The translations under genes were made by a program, and so were the position numbers. DNA of 64,000 nt from Erysipelotrichales bacterium (GTDB lineage: Bacteria > Bacillota_I > Bacilli_A > Erysipelotrichales > Erysipelotrichaceae), in the NCBI GenBank assembly GCA_910575705.1, contig CAJTFG010000003.1, positions 124,001 to 188,000 of the forward strand, written 5' to 3'. Shown here piece after piece: positions 8,123 to 15,900 of the stretch (positions are counted from its first letter, which is position 1; each line of letters opens with the position of its first letter). Under the pieces are notes generated by a model. The model did no database searches and was not told the DNA's origin. It saw nothing but the letters and a program-made list of their open reading frames with translations.

Positions 8123-8958
8123 ACGTTCATTCTCCTTTCTGTATGGTCGCGGTCGATCTTTCGCGTAAGATACATGGAAAACATGATGATCAATGCCATG
8201 ATCATGGAAATAGCACTTCCGAAGTTCCACTCGCCTACCGTGATAAACTGCGTTTCTATGATATTTCCAATCAGCATATAGCCGCCTCCGCCTAGTAGCT
8301 TCGGAATGACGAAACTGGAAACGGACGGAAGGAATACAAGTGTGATACCAGAGATGATACCAGGGATTGACAGCGGCAAAGTCACATGCAAAAAGCGTTG
8401 TATTCGATTCGCTCCCAAGTCGTTAGCCGCATCTAAAAGATTCTTATCCATCTTTGCCAAAGAAGAATGGATCTGTAAGATCATAAACGGTATAAAATTA
8501 TATACCATACCCAGTACGACCGCAAAGTCCGTATATAAAAGCTGAGTAGTATTCAAACCGAAAAAGCTGAGGATATGATTCACCAGTCCGTTATCCGCCA
8601 AAATACCGATCCACGCATATGTGCGAACCAGCATATTGATCCACATCGGTAATGTTATGAGAAGAATATAAAGATTACTTCGTTTCGCAGGTGCCGATGC
8701 GATTGCATAGGCGACCGGATACCCCAAAAGAATGCACAACACAGTTGTGATAAAAGCGATTTTCAGTGATAAAAACAAGGTATTCAAAAAGTCGGGATCC
8801 GTAAAAAACTTAATAAAGTGATCAAAGGTAAAAGAAAGTGTCGCTACATCATTTCCTTCCTTTGTGAATGCATACATAACGATCAACAGCATCGGGATAA
8901 CGATCATGAGTGCGATCCATACGATATAAGGAATGACTAGTCTTTTAAACTCTCTCAT
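8119..8958 (-). CDS. potB: spermidine/putrescine ABC transporter permease PotB
   Basis: A 279-residue inner-membrane permease with six hydrophobic spans. It has the docking loop D-A-A-N-D-L-G-A-N-R-I-Q-R-F near residues 180-193, which contacts the PotA ATPase. It begins at 8958, one base before the potA stop, and ends in an ATGA overlap with potCD, so the importer genes are translationally linked. It forms the channel heterodimer with the PotC part of the fusion protein. Confidence 0.95.
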   Translation of the reverse strand: MREFKRLVIPYIVWIALMIVIPMLLIVMYAFTKEGNDVATLSFTFDHFIKFFTDPDFLNTLFLSLKIAFITTVLCILLGYPVAYAIASAPAKRSNLYILLITLPMWINMLVRTYAWIGILADNGLVNHILSFFGLNTTQLLYTDFAVVLGMVYNFIPFMILQIHSSLAKMDKNLLDAANDLGANRIQRFLHVTLPLSIPGIISGITLVFLPSVSSFVIPKLLGGGGYMLIGNIIETQFITVGEWNFGSAISMIMALIIMFSMYLTRKIDRDHTERRMNV

Positions 8959-8959
8959 A

Positions 8960-10531
8960 TTAAAACCCCATCTTGCTCATGACATGGATATCTTCCGGAT
9001 AAAATGTCAAACCGACTTCTTTTCCCTCTTCGTTGATATCGGTCGTATGCACTTTAAATTCACGACCCTGCGTAGAAAATGTCACCGGGTACGTCCCTGC
9101 TGTTATCGTTTCCGGATCAAAATCATAGTCTACATTGGATATTTCCACATCGCTTTCATCACTGAGTTTCCAGCTTTGCGCATTTGCCCATGTCTTGAGG
9201 TCTGTATCAATGGCAGCACTTTCTTTTAATTCATCTACCGTCTTAAAAAAGTTAAAGGCAGATATCGCTTCATTTGCTTTTGGATTTTCTACGTATTGCT
9301 GCTGAACGACAAAAATGCTGATCGTAACACTCGTTCCGGATGCAGTAGAAAAAGTAACCGGATATGTTCCGCATGCTTCCTTAATATCATATTCGATCTT
9401 TGAAATAGACAGGTATTCATCATCTTCCGGATTCCACGCCTGCGCATCCGCACGAGCGATGATCTCTGTGTCATTCAGTTCTTTTACATCCTCAATATCG
9501 ACATAGAAATCATTGGCGGAAATGCGTTCCTTCGCTTCCGTATTTACGATATCGTGCTCCTGGGTAACATTCATGGTAACCGTAACCGTCGTACCGGGTA
9601 CCGTCTCTACCATAATTTCATAATGTACGCCTTTGAAGAGAACCGATTTTATGATCCCGGTCATCTTACCCTCTTGTTCATCCACGATATCCAGATCCTC
9701 CGGTCGTATGACAACATCAACCGCTTCATCTTTTTTAAAGCCGAAGTCCACACAATCGAATGTGATATCATCGAACATCACACGATAATCCTCCACCATT
9801 CGTCCGGGAACGATATTGCTTTCCCCGATAAAATTCGCTACATAGCGGTTTTCCGGCTCATTATAAATATCCGTAGGGGAACCGATCTGCTGTATCTCGC
9901 CGTCTTTCATGACAACGATCTTATCGGACATGGTCAGCGCCTCTTCCTGATCATGTGTTACATAAATAAAGGTGATACCGACTTCCTGCTGAATGCGCTT
10001 CAGTTCATACTGCATCTCCTTACGAAGCTTCAGATCCAATGCACCGAGCGGTTCATCCAGCAATAACACCTTCGGTTCATTTACAAGAGCTCGGGCGATC
10101 GCGATACGCTGCTGCTGCCCACCAGATAAAAGAGTGACGTTCTTCTTTTCATATCCTTCCAAACCGATGAGCTTCAGCATCTTCAGCACTTTCTGTTCAA
10201 TGACATCCTTACTCATCTTTTTGATTTTTAATCCAAATGCAATATTCTCATATACATTCATATGCGGAAATAACGCATACTTCTGAAAAACCGTATTCAA
10301 TTCTCTCTTATAAGGAGGAACATCGCTGATCTCCTTGCCATTAAAGATGATCTGCCCTTCGCTTTGATGCAGAAATCCGCCAAGGATACGCAGCAATGTC
10401 GTCTTACCGCAGCCGCTTGGTCCCAATAACGTCACAAACTCATTCTCATGAATATCAAGATTGATACCTTTTAAAACGAGTTGTCCGTCAAAATCTTTCA
10501 CGATGTTTTTAAACTGAATCAATGTGTTCAT
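8960..10531 (-). CDS. potA: spermidine/putrescine ABC transporter ATPase PotA with a C-terminal repeat insertion
   Basis: ATPase of the polyamine importer. Residues 1-240 are a standard MalK/PotA-type ATPase: Walker [10 protein letters not shown] (37-45), signature L-S-G-G-Q-Q-Q-R (135-142), Walker B V-L-L-L-D-E-P (155-161), switch T-H-D (192-194). A TOBE domain starts near 270 (V-V-I-R-P-E-D-L) but is interrupted at about 312 and resumes at about 491, ending Y-P-E-D-I-H-V. The insert is two tandem repeats of about 85-90 residues, each ending G-T-Y-P-V-T-F-S-T, of the kind usually seen in secreted surface proteins. At 523 residues it is about 170 longer than usual. The start at 10531 follows AAGGAGG. 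It lies 12 bases after the regulator gene. Confidence 0.93.
   Translation of the reverse strand: MNTLIQFKNIVKDFDGQLVLKGINLDIHENEFVTLLGPSGCGKTTLLRILGGFLHQSEGQIIFNGKEISDVPPYKRELNTVFQKYALFPHMNVYENIAFGLKIKKMSKDVIEQKVLKMLKLIGLEGYEKKNVTLLSGGQQQRIAIARALVNEPKVLLLDEPLGALDLKLRKEMQYELKRIQQEVGITFIYVTHDQEEALTMSDKIVVMKDGEIQQIGSPTDIYNEPENRYVANFIGESNIVPGRMVEDYRVMFDDITFDCVDFGFKKDEAVDVVIRPEDLDIVDEQEGKMTGIIKSVLFKGVHYEIMVETVPGTTVTVTMNVTQEHDIVNTEAKERISANDFYVDIEDVKELNDTEIIARADAQAWNPEDDEYLSISKIEYDIKEACGTYPVTFSTASGTSVTISIFVVQQQYVENPKANEAISAFNFFKTVDELKESAAIDTDLKTWANAQSWKLSDESDVEISNVDYDFDPETITAGTYPVTFSTQGREFKVHTTDINEEGKEVGLTFYPEDIHVMSKMGF
9062..9598 (-). repeat. two tandem surface-protein-like repeats inside potA
   Basis: Residues about 312-399 and 400-490 of PotA align with each other: V-T-V/I then V-x-Q, N-x-x-A-N/K-E, I-S-A, F, A-x-A-Q-A/S-W, I-S-K/N-V-D/E-Y-D, and G-T-Y-P-V-T-F-S-T. 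They replace the loop in the middle of the TOBE domain. Confidence 0.8.
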
Positions 10532-10542
10532 AAATATCCTCC

Positions 10543-11076
10543 TTAAAATACCGGCGGTGTCGTTATCCACAGCACCTTTGCCTCTGTTTTTCCTTCATTT
10601 TTTAAATAGTGGGAATATTTTCCCGTTATGTAAAAAGTTTCTCCTTTTTTTACCGGCAGACGCTGCTCTCCGTTTACCAAAATGATCCTTCCCTGCATAA
10701 CATAACCAAACTCCTCACCGTCATGCGGATCGATCGTCGATGAAACACCCTGTGCTTTGATTTCCAGAAGAATGGGTTCCATCTCATTCTTTTGCGCATT
10801 GGGGACGATCCAATGAATCGTGCAGTCATCCTGCTCATCCACAAAAAAATCTTCTTCCTTAAACACGAGCTTTTCATCTTTTGCTTCCGAGAAAAATTCC
10901 GACAACGTCGTTCCTAAGGCTTCCAGAATATCATTTAAAGTCGACACGCTGGGCGATGTCAGATCACGTTCTACCTGCGAAAGAAATCCCTTTGTAAGTT
11001 CGCTTCGGGAAGCCAGTTCTTCCAAGGTAAGTGCATTTTTGATTCGGATCTGTTTGATCTTACGTCCTATTTTCAT
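10543..11076 (-). CDS. XRE-family regulator with C-terminal cupin domain
   Basis: A 177-residue regulator. Residues 1-62 form a helix-turn-helix of the XRE/SinR type ([16 protein letters not shown], then [13 protein letters not shown]). Residues about 105-175 form a cupin fold ([13 protein letters not shown] and [11 protein letters not shown]). PuuR-type regulators with this build sense polyamines or related ligands and sit beside transport genes, and this one directly precedes potA. Perfect palindromes GTTTAG-N5-CTAAAC between its promoter and start suggest autoregulation of the whole operon. Confidence 0.92.
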   Translation of the reverse strand: MKIGRKIKQIRIKNALTLEELASRSELTKGFLSQVERDLTSPSVSTLNDILEALGTTLSEFFSEAKDEKLVFKEEDFFVDEQDDCTIHWIVPNAQKNEMEPILLEIKAQGVSSTIDPHDGEEFGYVMQGRIILVNGEQRLPVKKGETFYITGKYSHYLKNEGKTEAKVLWITTPPVF

Positions 11077-11089
11077 GAGCGCCTCCTAT

Positions 11090-11106
11090 GTTTAGTATTG
11101 CTAAAC
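11090..11106. promoter_or_regulatory. palindromic operator of the pot operon
   Basis: Perfect inverted repeat GTTTAG-TATTG-CTAAAC just before the regulator's ribosome site. A weaker sister, CTAAAC-AAAAA-GTTTGA, sits upstream of the promoter at 11168-11184. Likely sites for the XRE-cupin protein; inferred from position and symmetry. Confidence 0.6.
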
Positions 11107-11133
11107 TTTTTGTGTTATATTTAGAACAATCCT

Positions 11134-11161
11134 ATTATACGTCATATTTTGTCGATTGCAA
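11134..11161 (-). promoter_or_regulatory. promoter of the pot operon
   Basis: TTGCAA (11156-11161) and TATAAT (11134-11139) with 16 bases between, flanked on both sides by the palindromes noted at 11090 and 11168. Confidence 0.7.
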
Positions 11162-11167
11162 TAGATA

Positions 11168-11184
11168 CTAAACAAAAAGTTTGA
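11168..11184. promoter_or_regulatory. upstream imperfect operator of the pot operon
   Basis: CTAAAC-AAAAA-GTTTGA, an imperfect relative of the palindrome at 11090, lying just upstream of the -35 element. Confidence 0.4.
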
Positions 11185-11209
11185 TTTATTAAACAAATCT
11201 AACATAATT

Positions 11210-11340
11210 TCACATGTTTCTCTTATTATGATGACACAAAGCTTTCGTATAGTATGCACAGGCAAAGGAAATATCCTTGCCGATAGAAAATACTTCCCCT
11301 TGATTATTTTCTATACATTCTATCCCCTTATAATAAATAG
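11210..11340 (-). pseudogene. C-terminal fragment of a paralogue of the broken gene at 11458
   Basis: The minus strand reads K-G-I-E-C-I-E-N-N, then F-S-I-G-K-D-I-S-F-A-C-A-Y-Y, which matches the C-terminus of the neighbouring broken gene (K-G-I-E-K-C-M-N-Y then G-H-F-L-A-C-T-Y-Y). The DNA is also alike: CTATCCCCTTA at one end and ATAGTATG-ACAGGCAA at the other. Only the last about 40 codons remain. It is probably the stump of a tandem duplication. Confidence 0.6.
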
Positions 11341-11372
11341 AAAAAGGCGTTCCCCTAGCGCCTTTTTCTATT
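11336..11372. terminator. strong bidirectional terminator hairpin
   Basis: Perfect 14-bp arms AATAGAAAAAGGCG and CGCCTTTTTCTATT around a 9-base loop, with T runs within the arm in either direction. It separates the broken gene from the fragment at 11210. Confidence 0.85.
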
Positions 11373-11457
11373 TATCTTTGATTTCACTATAATGGATGTC
11401 GCTCTTCTTCATAAACCTTATATCTAATTTTTTCTCTTTCACACATTTTAACAAATT

Positions 11458-12346
11458 TCAAACATCTTTATCCTGTACATTTATTATATAGTATGTACAG
11501 GCAAGGAAATGACCTTGTCCGTATGTACTCATCATTCTCCCTAAATGATAATTCATACATTTTTCTATCCCCTTAAATAACATAATGTTGAAAAAAACCG
11601 TATAAATCCCTAATATACGGTTTTTTTCTGGTTTCCAGTGATCTTGTTTCAACGATCTCAAAATAAAATTCACTGTCCGATCAAATGCATACGGATCATC
11701 CGGATTCTGTTTTACTATGCTGGAAAGCCAATCAAAATGAGATTTGATATCTCTTTCTGACAGCTCACAAGATCTTTTCATCTCGATTAAGCCTGTCAAA
11801 TTACTCTCAGCACACGATAACGTAGAGGCAGTGCTGTAATATCGCAATAAACAAATATCTTTTTCTTCATAGCGCCTACACTTTTCTTTATAAAGCTTCT
11901 GCCAGTCCTCTTTTGCGCTTACATTTCTCAATGTCGTTAAAATATGATCTTCGAAATCCCGTTGGATCTGCGCACATATCTCTTCTACAGGCATATCGGA
12001 TGGCAAATAATTTCTATAACCGTCAATGCAGCAATCGTATCCGGAACTGATCGGCGATAAAAAACGCAGGACGGTAAAAAAAAATTTGTTAATGAACCAC
12101 GCGTGTCGACGGCTGCCGTCTTTTCCTCTGCATTACGAAAATAAATCTTAAAGTGAAAATAAGATCCATTTCCCATAGAACAAAACCTACCTGTTTTCAT
12201 ATATATGTAAAGCTCGCCATCCGCAAGCTCCTTTCGCCATGTATTCCCTTTGCATTCGAAGCCTTCTTCTTTTAACAGTTTTTTACTGTTTGTAGTACGA
12301 TTTTATGTTTCTCACCAGGCCACATAGAGATTTCCAGCTTTTTCAT
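11458..12346 (-). pseudogene. frameshifted gene, tentatively DUF4304-like
   Basis: Three frames join into one protein of about 295 residues if two homopolymer slips are repaired. MKKLEISMWPGEKHKIV and L-Q-T-V run into an A6 tract near 12285; after one base the frame continues K-K-L-L-K-E-E-G-F-E-C-K-G-N-T-W-R-K. A T9 tract near 12085 then shifts it again into L-S-P-I-S-S-G-Y-D-C and the open frame down to 11458. The G-F-x-x-K-G-N-T-W start and following strands recall DUF4304 proteins, but I am not sure of the family. Both breaks are in mononucleotide runs, so this is a decayed gene, a phase-variable one, or sequencing error. Confidence 0.65.
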
Positions 12347-12411
12347 CTTATATCATGTTTAACGGTCCTTATGGATTTATTATAGCATCTCATCTGCCCC
12401 TATACCGCAAG

Positions 12412-12447
12412 AAAAATACATCTGTCAAAGAAAACAGACATATTTTT
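12412..12447. terminator. terminator downstream of the 75-aa orphan gene
   Basis: Arms AAAAATACATCTGT and ACAGACATATTTTT close over a short A/G-rich loop, with T runs at the end on the minus strand. It begins right at the stop of the orphan gene. Confidence 0.75.
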
Positions 12448-12675
12448 CTATCGCTTATTTCGATAACTCCTTAACCGTTGTTCATAGCTTTTTATTTCAT
12501 ACGCGATCAGTGTATAATCATTTGCCAATCCGTTTTTTTCTACCCATGTACGATACCGATTGGAAAACTGACGAAACATAACCGCTCGATAATGGATATC
12601 ATGATCATATGCATACTCATTAAAACTGCGTTTATGCTGCTGTACGTACTCTTTGAATAAAAGACATCCTTGCAT
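12448..12675 (-). CDS. 75-aa orphan protein
   Basis: A short, basic, tyrosine- and arginine-rich protein without signal or membrane segment; I do not recognise it. It is predicted largely helical and ends in a very basic tail (L-R-S-Y-R-N-K-R). Evidence that it is real: GAGGTGA at a good distance before the ATG, and a terminator directly behind the stop. It lies 53 bases downstream of the second groEL gene on the same strand and could be cotranscribed with it. The gap between them contains a perfect palindrome (12709-12725). Confidence 0.55.
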   Translation of the reverse strand: MQGCLLFKEYVQQHKRSFNEYAYDHDIHYRAVMFRQFSNRYRTWVEKNGLANDYTLIAYEIKSYEQRLRSYRNKR

Positions 12676-12708
12676 GCGGTCACCTCAAGCATATTGTACG
12701 TACTTATC

Positions 12709-12725
12709 TTGCATATATAATGCAA
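12709..12725. promoter_or_regulatory. palindrome between groEL2 and the orphan gene
   Basis: TTGCAT-ATATA-ATGCAA is a perfect inverted repeat without a T tail, so it is more like a protein-binding site than a terminator. Function unknown. Confidence 0.4.
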
Positions 12726-12728
12726 CAA

Positions 12729-14291
12729 TTACATTTTCATAAAAATACCGGCATCACAGCGAATAAGAAGTGACGCAATCGAACAGGCATTGATCAACGC
12801 TTGTTTTAACACTTTAACAGGATCCATGATGCCGGCATCCCCCATATCGACCCAAACCGCCTGCTGCACATCATATCCGATGGGAAGTTCTTTTGCCAGC
12901 TGCTGCTGCAACATCTGTTCACTGTTCAAATATGCATTTTCACACAATTGAGAAAACGGCTGTAGCAAGGCTTCCATCACCATTTGCATGCCATATTCAA
13001 CATCCTTATTGGCATCATGCAAAACAGGTCGGAGTTTTCGGTAAGCTTCGATATAAGCAAGACCGCCGCCCCATGTAATACCTTCCTCCTGGGCTGCTTT
13101 CGTAGCCTGCAGCGCATCTTCAATGCGCATCTTTTTTTCTTCAATCTCATTTTGCGTATAGCCACCTACTTCAATGGATGCCAGCTTCCCTTCCAGATTC
13201 ATGATACGACGCTGTGTATGTTTTTTATCGTATGACTGTTTGATTGATGGAAGGATCTCTTTCAAATAAGCGATACGCAGCTGTACCTCTTCTGTTTTCT
13301 TCTGAAATATGTGAATCCCATCTTTCGATAAAACGATTTTTTCCACCTGTCCAAGATCCTCTATCTGCATGTTCATGATATCCATATTCAGTTGATCCTG
13401 CTGAAAGACACCTTCTGATACCAAAGCGATGTCATCAAGCATATCATTTTGGTAATCACCGAATCCCGGAGCCTGATAAACGATGATATTGCTGCTGTTT
13501 TTGATATTATTCAACAAAATAGCGGACAGCACTTCCTCGCTCATCTCCTTGCAAAGGATGATCAGCGGCTTTGCATTCATGAAATACATGGAAAGGATAT
13601 GCTCCAGCTGCGGCAGTGTTTCAATACGCTGATTCGATACTAACAAGCTGGCATGGCGATGAATGATCGTATGCTTATTCGCAAAGAAATAAAAGGACAT
13701 TACACGGCAGCTAATTTGCATTCCTTCTTTCAAAATCACCTGTGTATCCGCGGTACTGCTCGTTTCCACATGAACATAAGAAGGATGCTCTACTGCGGAC
13801 AGAGCCTCGGCGATATGCTCGCCGATCTCTTCCGATTTCGATGATATCGCCGCAATATGCGCGATATCCTCAAAATCCCGTATAGCGGTACTATTTTCGT
13901 CCAAAACCTCCAATATCTTCTTCAAGGCTGTTTTCATCCCTTGTACAAGAAGGGAAGGATTGACATGCTGATGCATCATCTGCATGCCCCTTTTCAGCAT
14001 ATAAGAAGCGAGAATAATCGACGTCGTCGTACCATCTCCTGCCTCTTCATTTGTTTTATCGGCAGTTTCTTTTAATACTTCTACTCCCATATTTTCACAA
14101 GGATCACTTAAATGAACATGTTTAGCGATCGTAACACCGTCATTGGTAATCAACGGAGCCTTGTACTCCCTCTGCAGCAACACATGTCTTCCACAAGGTC
14201 CAAGGGTAGTCCGCACGCTCCTGCAAAGCTTTTCCGCTCCCTGTAAAATGCCTTCTCTGACTTCATCATCAAAATAGATATCTCGTTCCAT
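12729..14291 (-). CDS. divergent second chaperonin GroEL-like protein
   Basis: A 520-residue Hsp60 homologue, clearly distinct from the window's ordinary GroEL. It keeps the equatorial ATPase landmarks: T-L-G-P-C-G-R-H-V near the start, A-G-D-G-T-T-T with the catalytic aspartate, and D-A-L-Q-A-T-K-A-A-Q-E-E-G with the second aspartate, then G-G-G. The apical domain has drifted most: the substrate and GroES contact segment reads V-M-S-F-Y-F-F-A-N instead of G-Y-I-S-P-Y-M-V-S. The C-terminus ends C-D-A-G-I-F-M-K-M with no Gly-Met tail. There is no groES next to it and no CIRCE. The start follows GGAGGAATATGT. It sits behind cls, from which a terminator hairpin separates it. A working but specialised chaperonin is the simplest reading. 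Confidence 0.9.
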   Translation of the reverse strand: MERDIYFDDEVREGILQGAEKLCRSVRTTLGPCGRHVLLQREYKAPLITNDGVTIAKHVHLSDPCENMGVEVLKETADKTNEEAGDGTTTSIILASYMLKRGMQMMHQHVNPSLLVQGMKTALKKILEVLDENSTAIRDFEDIAHIAAISSKSEEIGEHIAEALSAVEHPSYVHVETSSTADTQVILKEGMQISCRVMSFYFFANKHTIIHRHASLLVSNQRIETLPQLEHILSMYFMNAKPLIILCKEMSEEVLSAILLNNIKNSSNIIVYQAPGFGDYQNDMLDDIALVSEGVFQQDQLNMDIMNMQIEDLGQVEKIVLSKDGIHIFQKKTEEVQLRIAYLKEILPSIKQSYDKKHTQRRIMNLEGKLASIEVGGYTQNEIEEKKMRIEDALQATKAAQEEGITWGGGLAYIEAYRKLRPVLHDANKDVEYGMQMVMEALLQPFSQLCENAYLNSEQMLQQQLAKELPIGYDVQQAVWVDMGDAGIMDPVKVLKQALINACSIASLLIRCDAGIFMKM

Positions 14292-14303
14292 ACATATTCC
14301 TCC

Positions 14304-14345
14304 AAAAAAAACATCATGTTCATGTATATGTCTGAACATGATGTT
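14304..14345 (-). terminator. terminator or attenuator hairpin between cls and groEL2
   Basis: Perfect 13-bp arms AACATCATGTTCA and TGAACATGATGTT around a 10-base loop, followed on the minus strand by eight T and immediately by the groEL2 ribosome site. It leaves no room for a promoter in between. Confidence 0.8.
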
Positions 14346-14348
14346 TCA

Positions 14349-15890
14349 TTACATCATAGGAGCGAACAAGTTGAGAAAGGCACGTACAACACGGACAAAC
14401 CAGCTGACTTCCAGACAGTCTTCCATCGTGATCTCCTGCGATTTCTCCAGCGTTTTCAAATAGTCTTCCTTTACATCCATAACGACCTTGCTCTTATAAA
14501 ACCAAATACCGCATTCATAATGCAGATAATAGGATCGATAGTCCATATTTACCGTCCCTACAACAGCGACTTTATCATCTACCACAAATGTTTTTGCATG
14601 CACGAATCCCGGCGTATATTCGTAAATTCTGACACCGCTTTGAATAAGATCGCGGTAATTATGCTGGGTCAGAGCAAAAACATAAGGCTTATCCGGAATA
14701 TGCGGAACCAAGATCCGCACATCTACGCCATTTTTCGCCGCCAATATCAAAGCGGTCTTCATCTCATTATCCAATACCAGATAAGGCGTTGCGGCATATA
14801 CATAATCCAGTGCACCGTTAATCATATTGATATGCGTATTTTCACCGACATTTTCATCATCGGTAGGAGAATCCGAAAACGGCTGTACCAGACCGTCATC
14901 AGCAAATATGGCGACCTTTTCCGCTTCCACCTTATAGAGAAAGAAATCCTCCTTTATCGGCTCATCATAATTCCAAAACTGTAAGAACATCAGTGTAAAA
15001 CTCCATACCGCTTCTCCCTTGATCATTACGGCACAGTCTTTCCAATGTCCGAAGCGTTCATATTCGTTTATGTATTCATCCGCAAGATTGATCCCTCCGG
15101 TCATTCCCACGATCCCGTCGATAATCAAGATCTTACGATGATCGCGATTGTTCATCTGCATGGCAAGACGCGGACGTATCGGATTAAACACTTTCGTTTT
15201 AATCCCCAAACGGCAAAGCCTCTTATCATAATCCGTAGGAAGCGTAGCGATGCACCCCGCATCATCATACATAAGGCGCACATCCACGCCTTCTTCCACT
15301 TTTTCTAACAGGATATCCAGAATCGTATTCCACATAATACCTTCCGCTATGATGAAATATTCCATAAAAATGAATTTCTTCGCTTTTTTCAATTCCTCTA
15401 TCATAGCAGAAAACTGATCTTCTCCTAATGGAAAGAAGGTCGTATCGGTATGCTGATACAACGGATAATCCGCGCTTTCCCATATATAGTTGGCTTGTTT
15501 AAAAGAGATGGGATCGTCTTTTTTCAACTCTTCCATCAACTGCTGATTCTGCCATAATACCGACTGCACATCCATCTGCGATTTATGATCTCGTTTACGC
15601 AGTTCCTTCGGTACTTTCTGCCCTCCAAACAACAGATAGATAAGACCTCCAAATACCGGCAATGTCATGATCATGATGACCCATGCGATCTTATAAGAAG
15701 GGTTATCGTTTTTATTTAACACGTAAATGCTCATAATGAAACTAAGCGCAACAAGTATAAAATAAATAAACAAGAAATATTCGCTGAGCATGGAAATGAT
15801 CCACAAGAAAAAGAGCAGCTGAATAAGGATCAGCATCGCTACGATAAACACTTTGCTTTTCAAAAAATTCAGTATCTTTTTCAAACTCAT
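14349..15890 (-). CDS. cls: cardiolipin synthase
   Basis: A 513-residue membrane enzyme that condenses two phosphatidylglycerols into cardiolipin. Two N-terminal membrane spans (about residues 10-60) are followed by two phospholipase-D (HKD) motifs: H-R-K-I-L-I-I-D-G near residue 255 and H-A-K-T-F-V-V-D-D near residue 430, each with the downstream G-G/G-T and N. The length and order are those of bacterial ClsA-type enzymes. The gene starts 11 bases after the M28-like gene, with a GGGAGAA ribosome site, so the two probably form a unit. Confidence 0.95.
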   Translation of the reverse strand: MSLKKILNFLKSKVFIVAMLILIQLLFFLWIISMLSEYFLFIYFILVALSFIMSIYVLNKNDNPSYKIAWVIMIMTLPVFGGLIYLLFGGQKVPKELRKRDHKSQMDVQSVLWQNQQLMEELKKDDPISFKQANYIWESADYPLYQHTDTTFFPLGEDQFSAMIEELKKAKKFIFMEYFIIAEGIMWNTILDILLEKVEEGVDVRLMYDDAGCIATLPTDYDKRLCRLGIKTKVFNPIRPRLAMQMNNRDHRKILIIDGIVGMTGGINLADEYINEYERFGHWKDCAVMIKGEAVWSFTLMFLQFWNYDEPIKEDFFLYKVEAEKVAIFADDGLVQPFSDSPTDDENVGENTHINMINGALDYVYAATPYLVLDNEMKTALILAAKNGVDVRILVPHIPDKPYVFALTQHNYRDLIQSGVRIYEYTPGFVHAKTFVVDDKVAVVGTVNMDYRSYYLHYECGIWFYKSKVVMDVKEDYLKTLEKSQEITMEDCLEVSWFVRVVRAFLNLFAPMM

Positions 15891-15900
15891 AAAATTCTCC

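Noticed and set aside
11985-12200. Independent 71-aa protein
   Set aside because: It is the middle part of the frameshifted gene 11458-12346, read through in one of the three frames.
14304-14345. CIRCE element in front of the second groEL
   Set aside because: The inverted repeat is AACATCATGTTCA, unrelated to TTAGCACTC, and has a T8 tail; a terminator.
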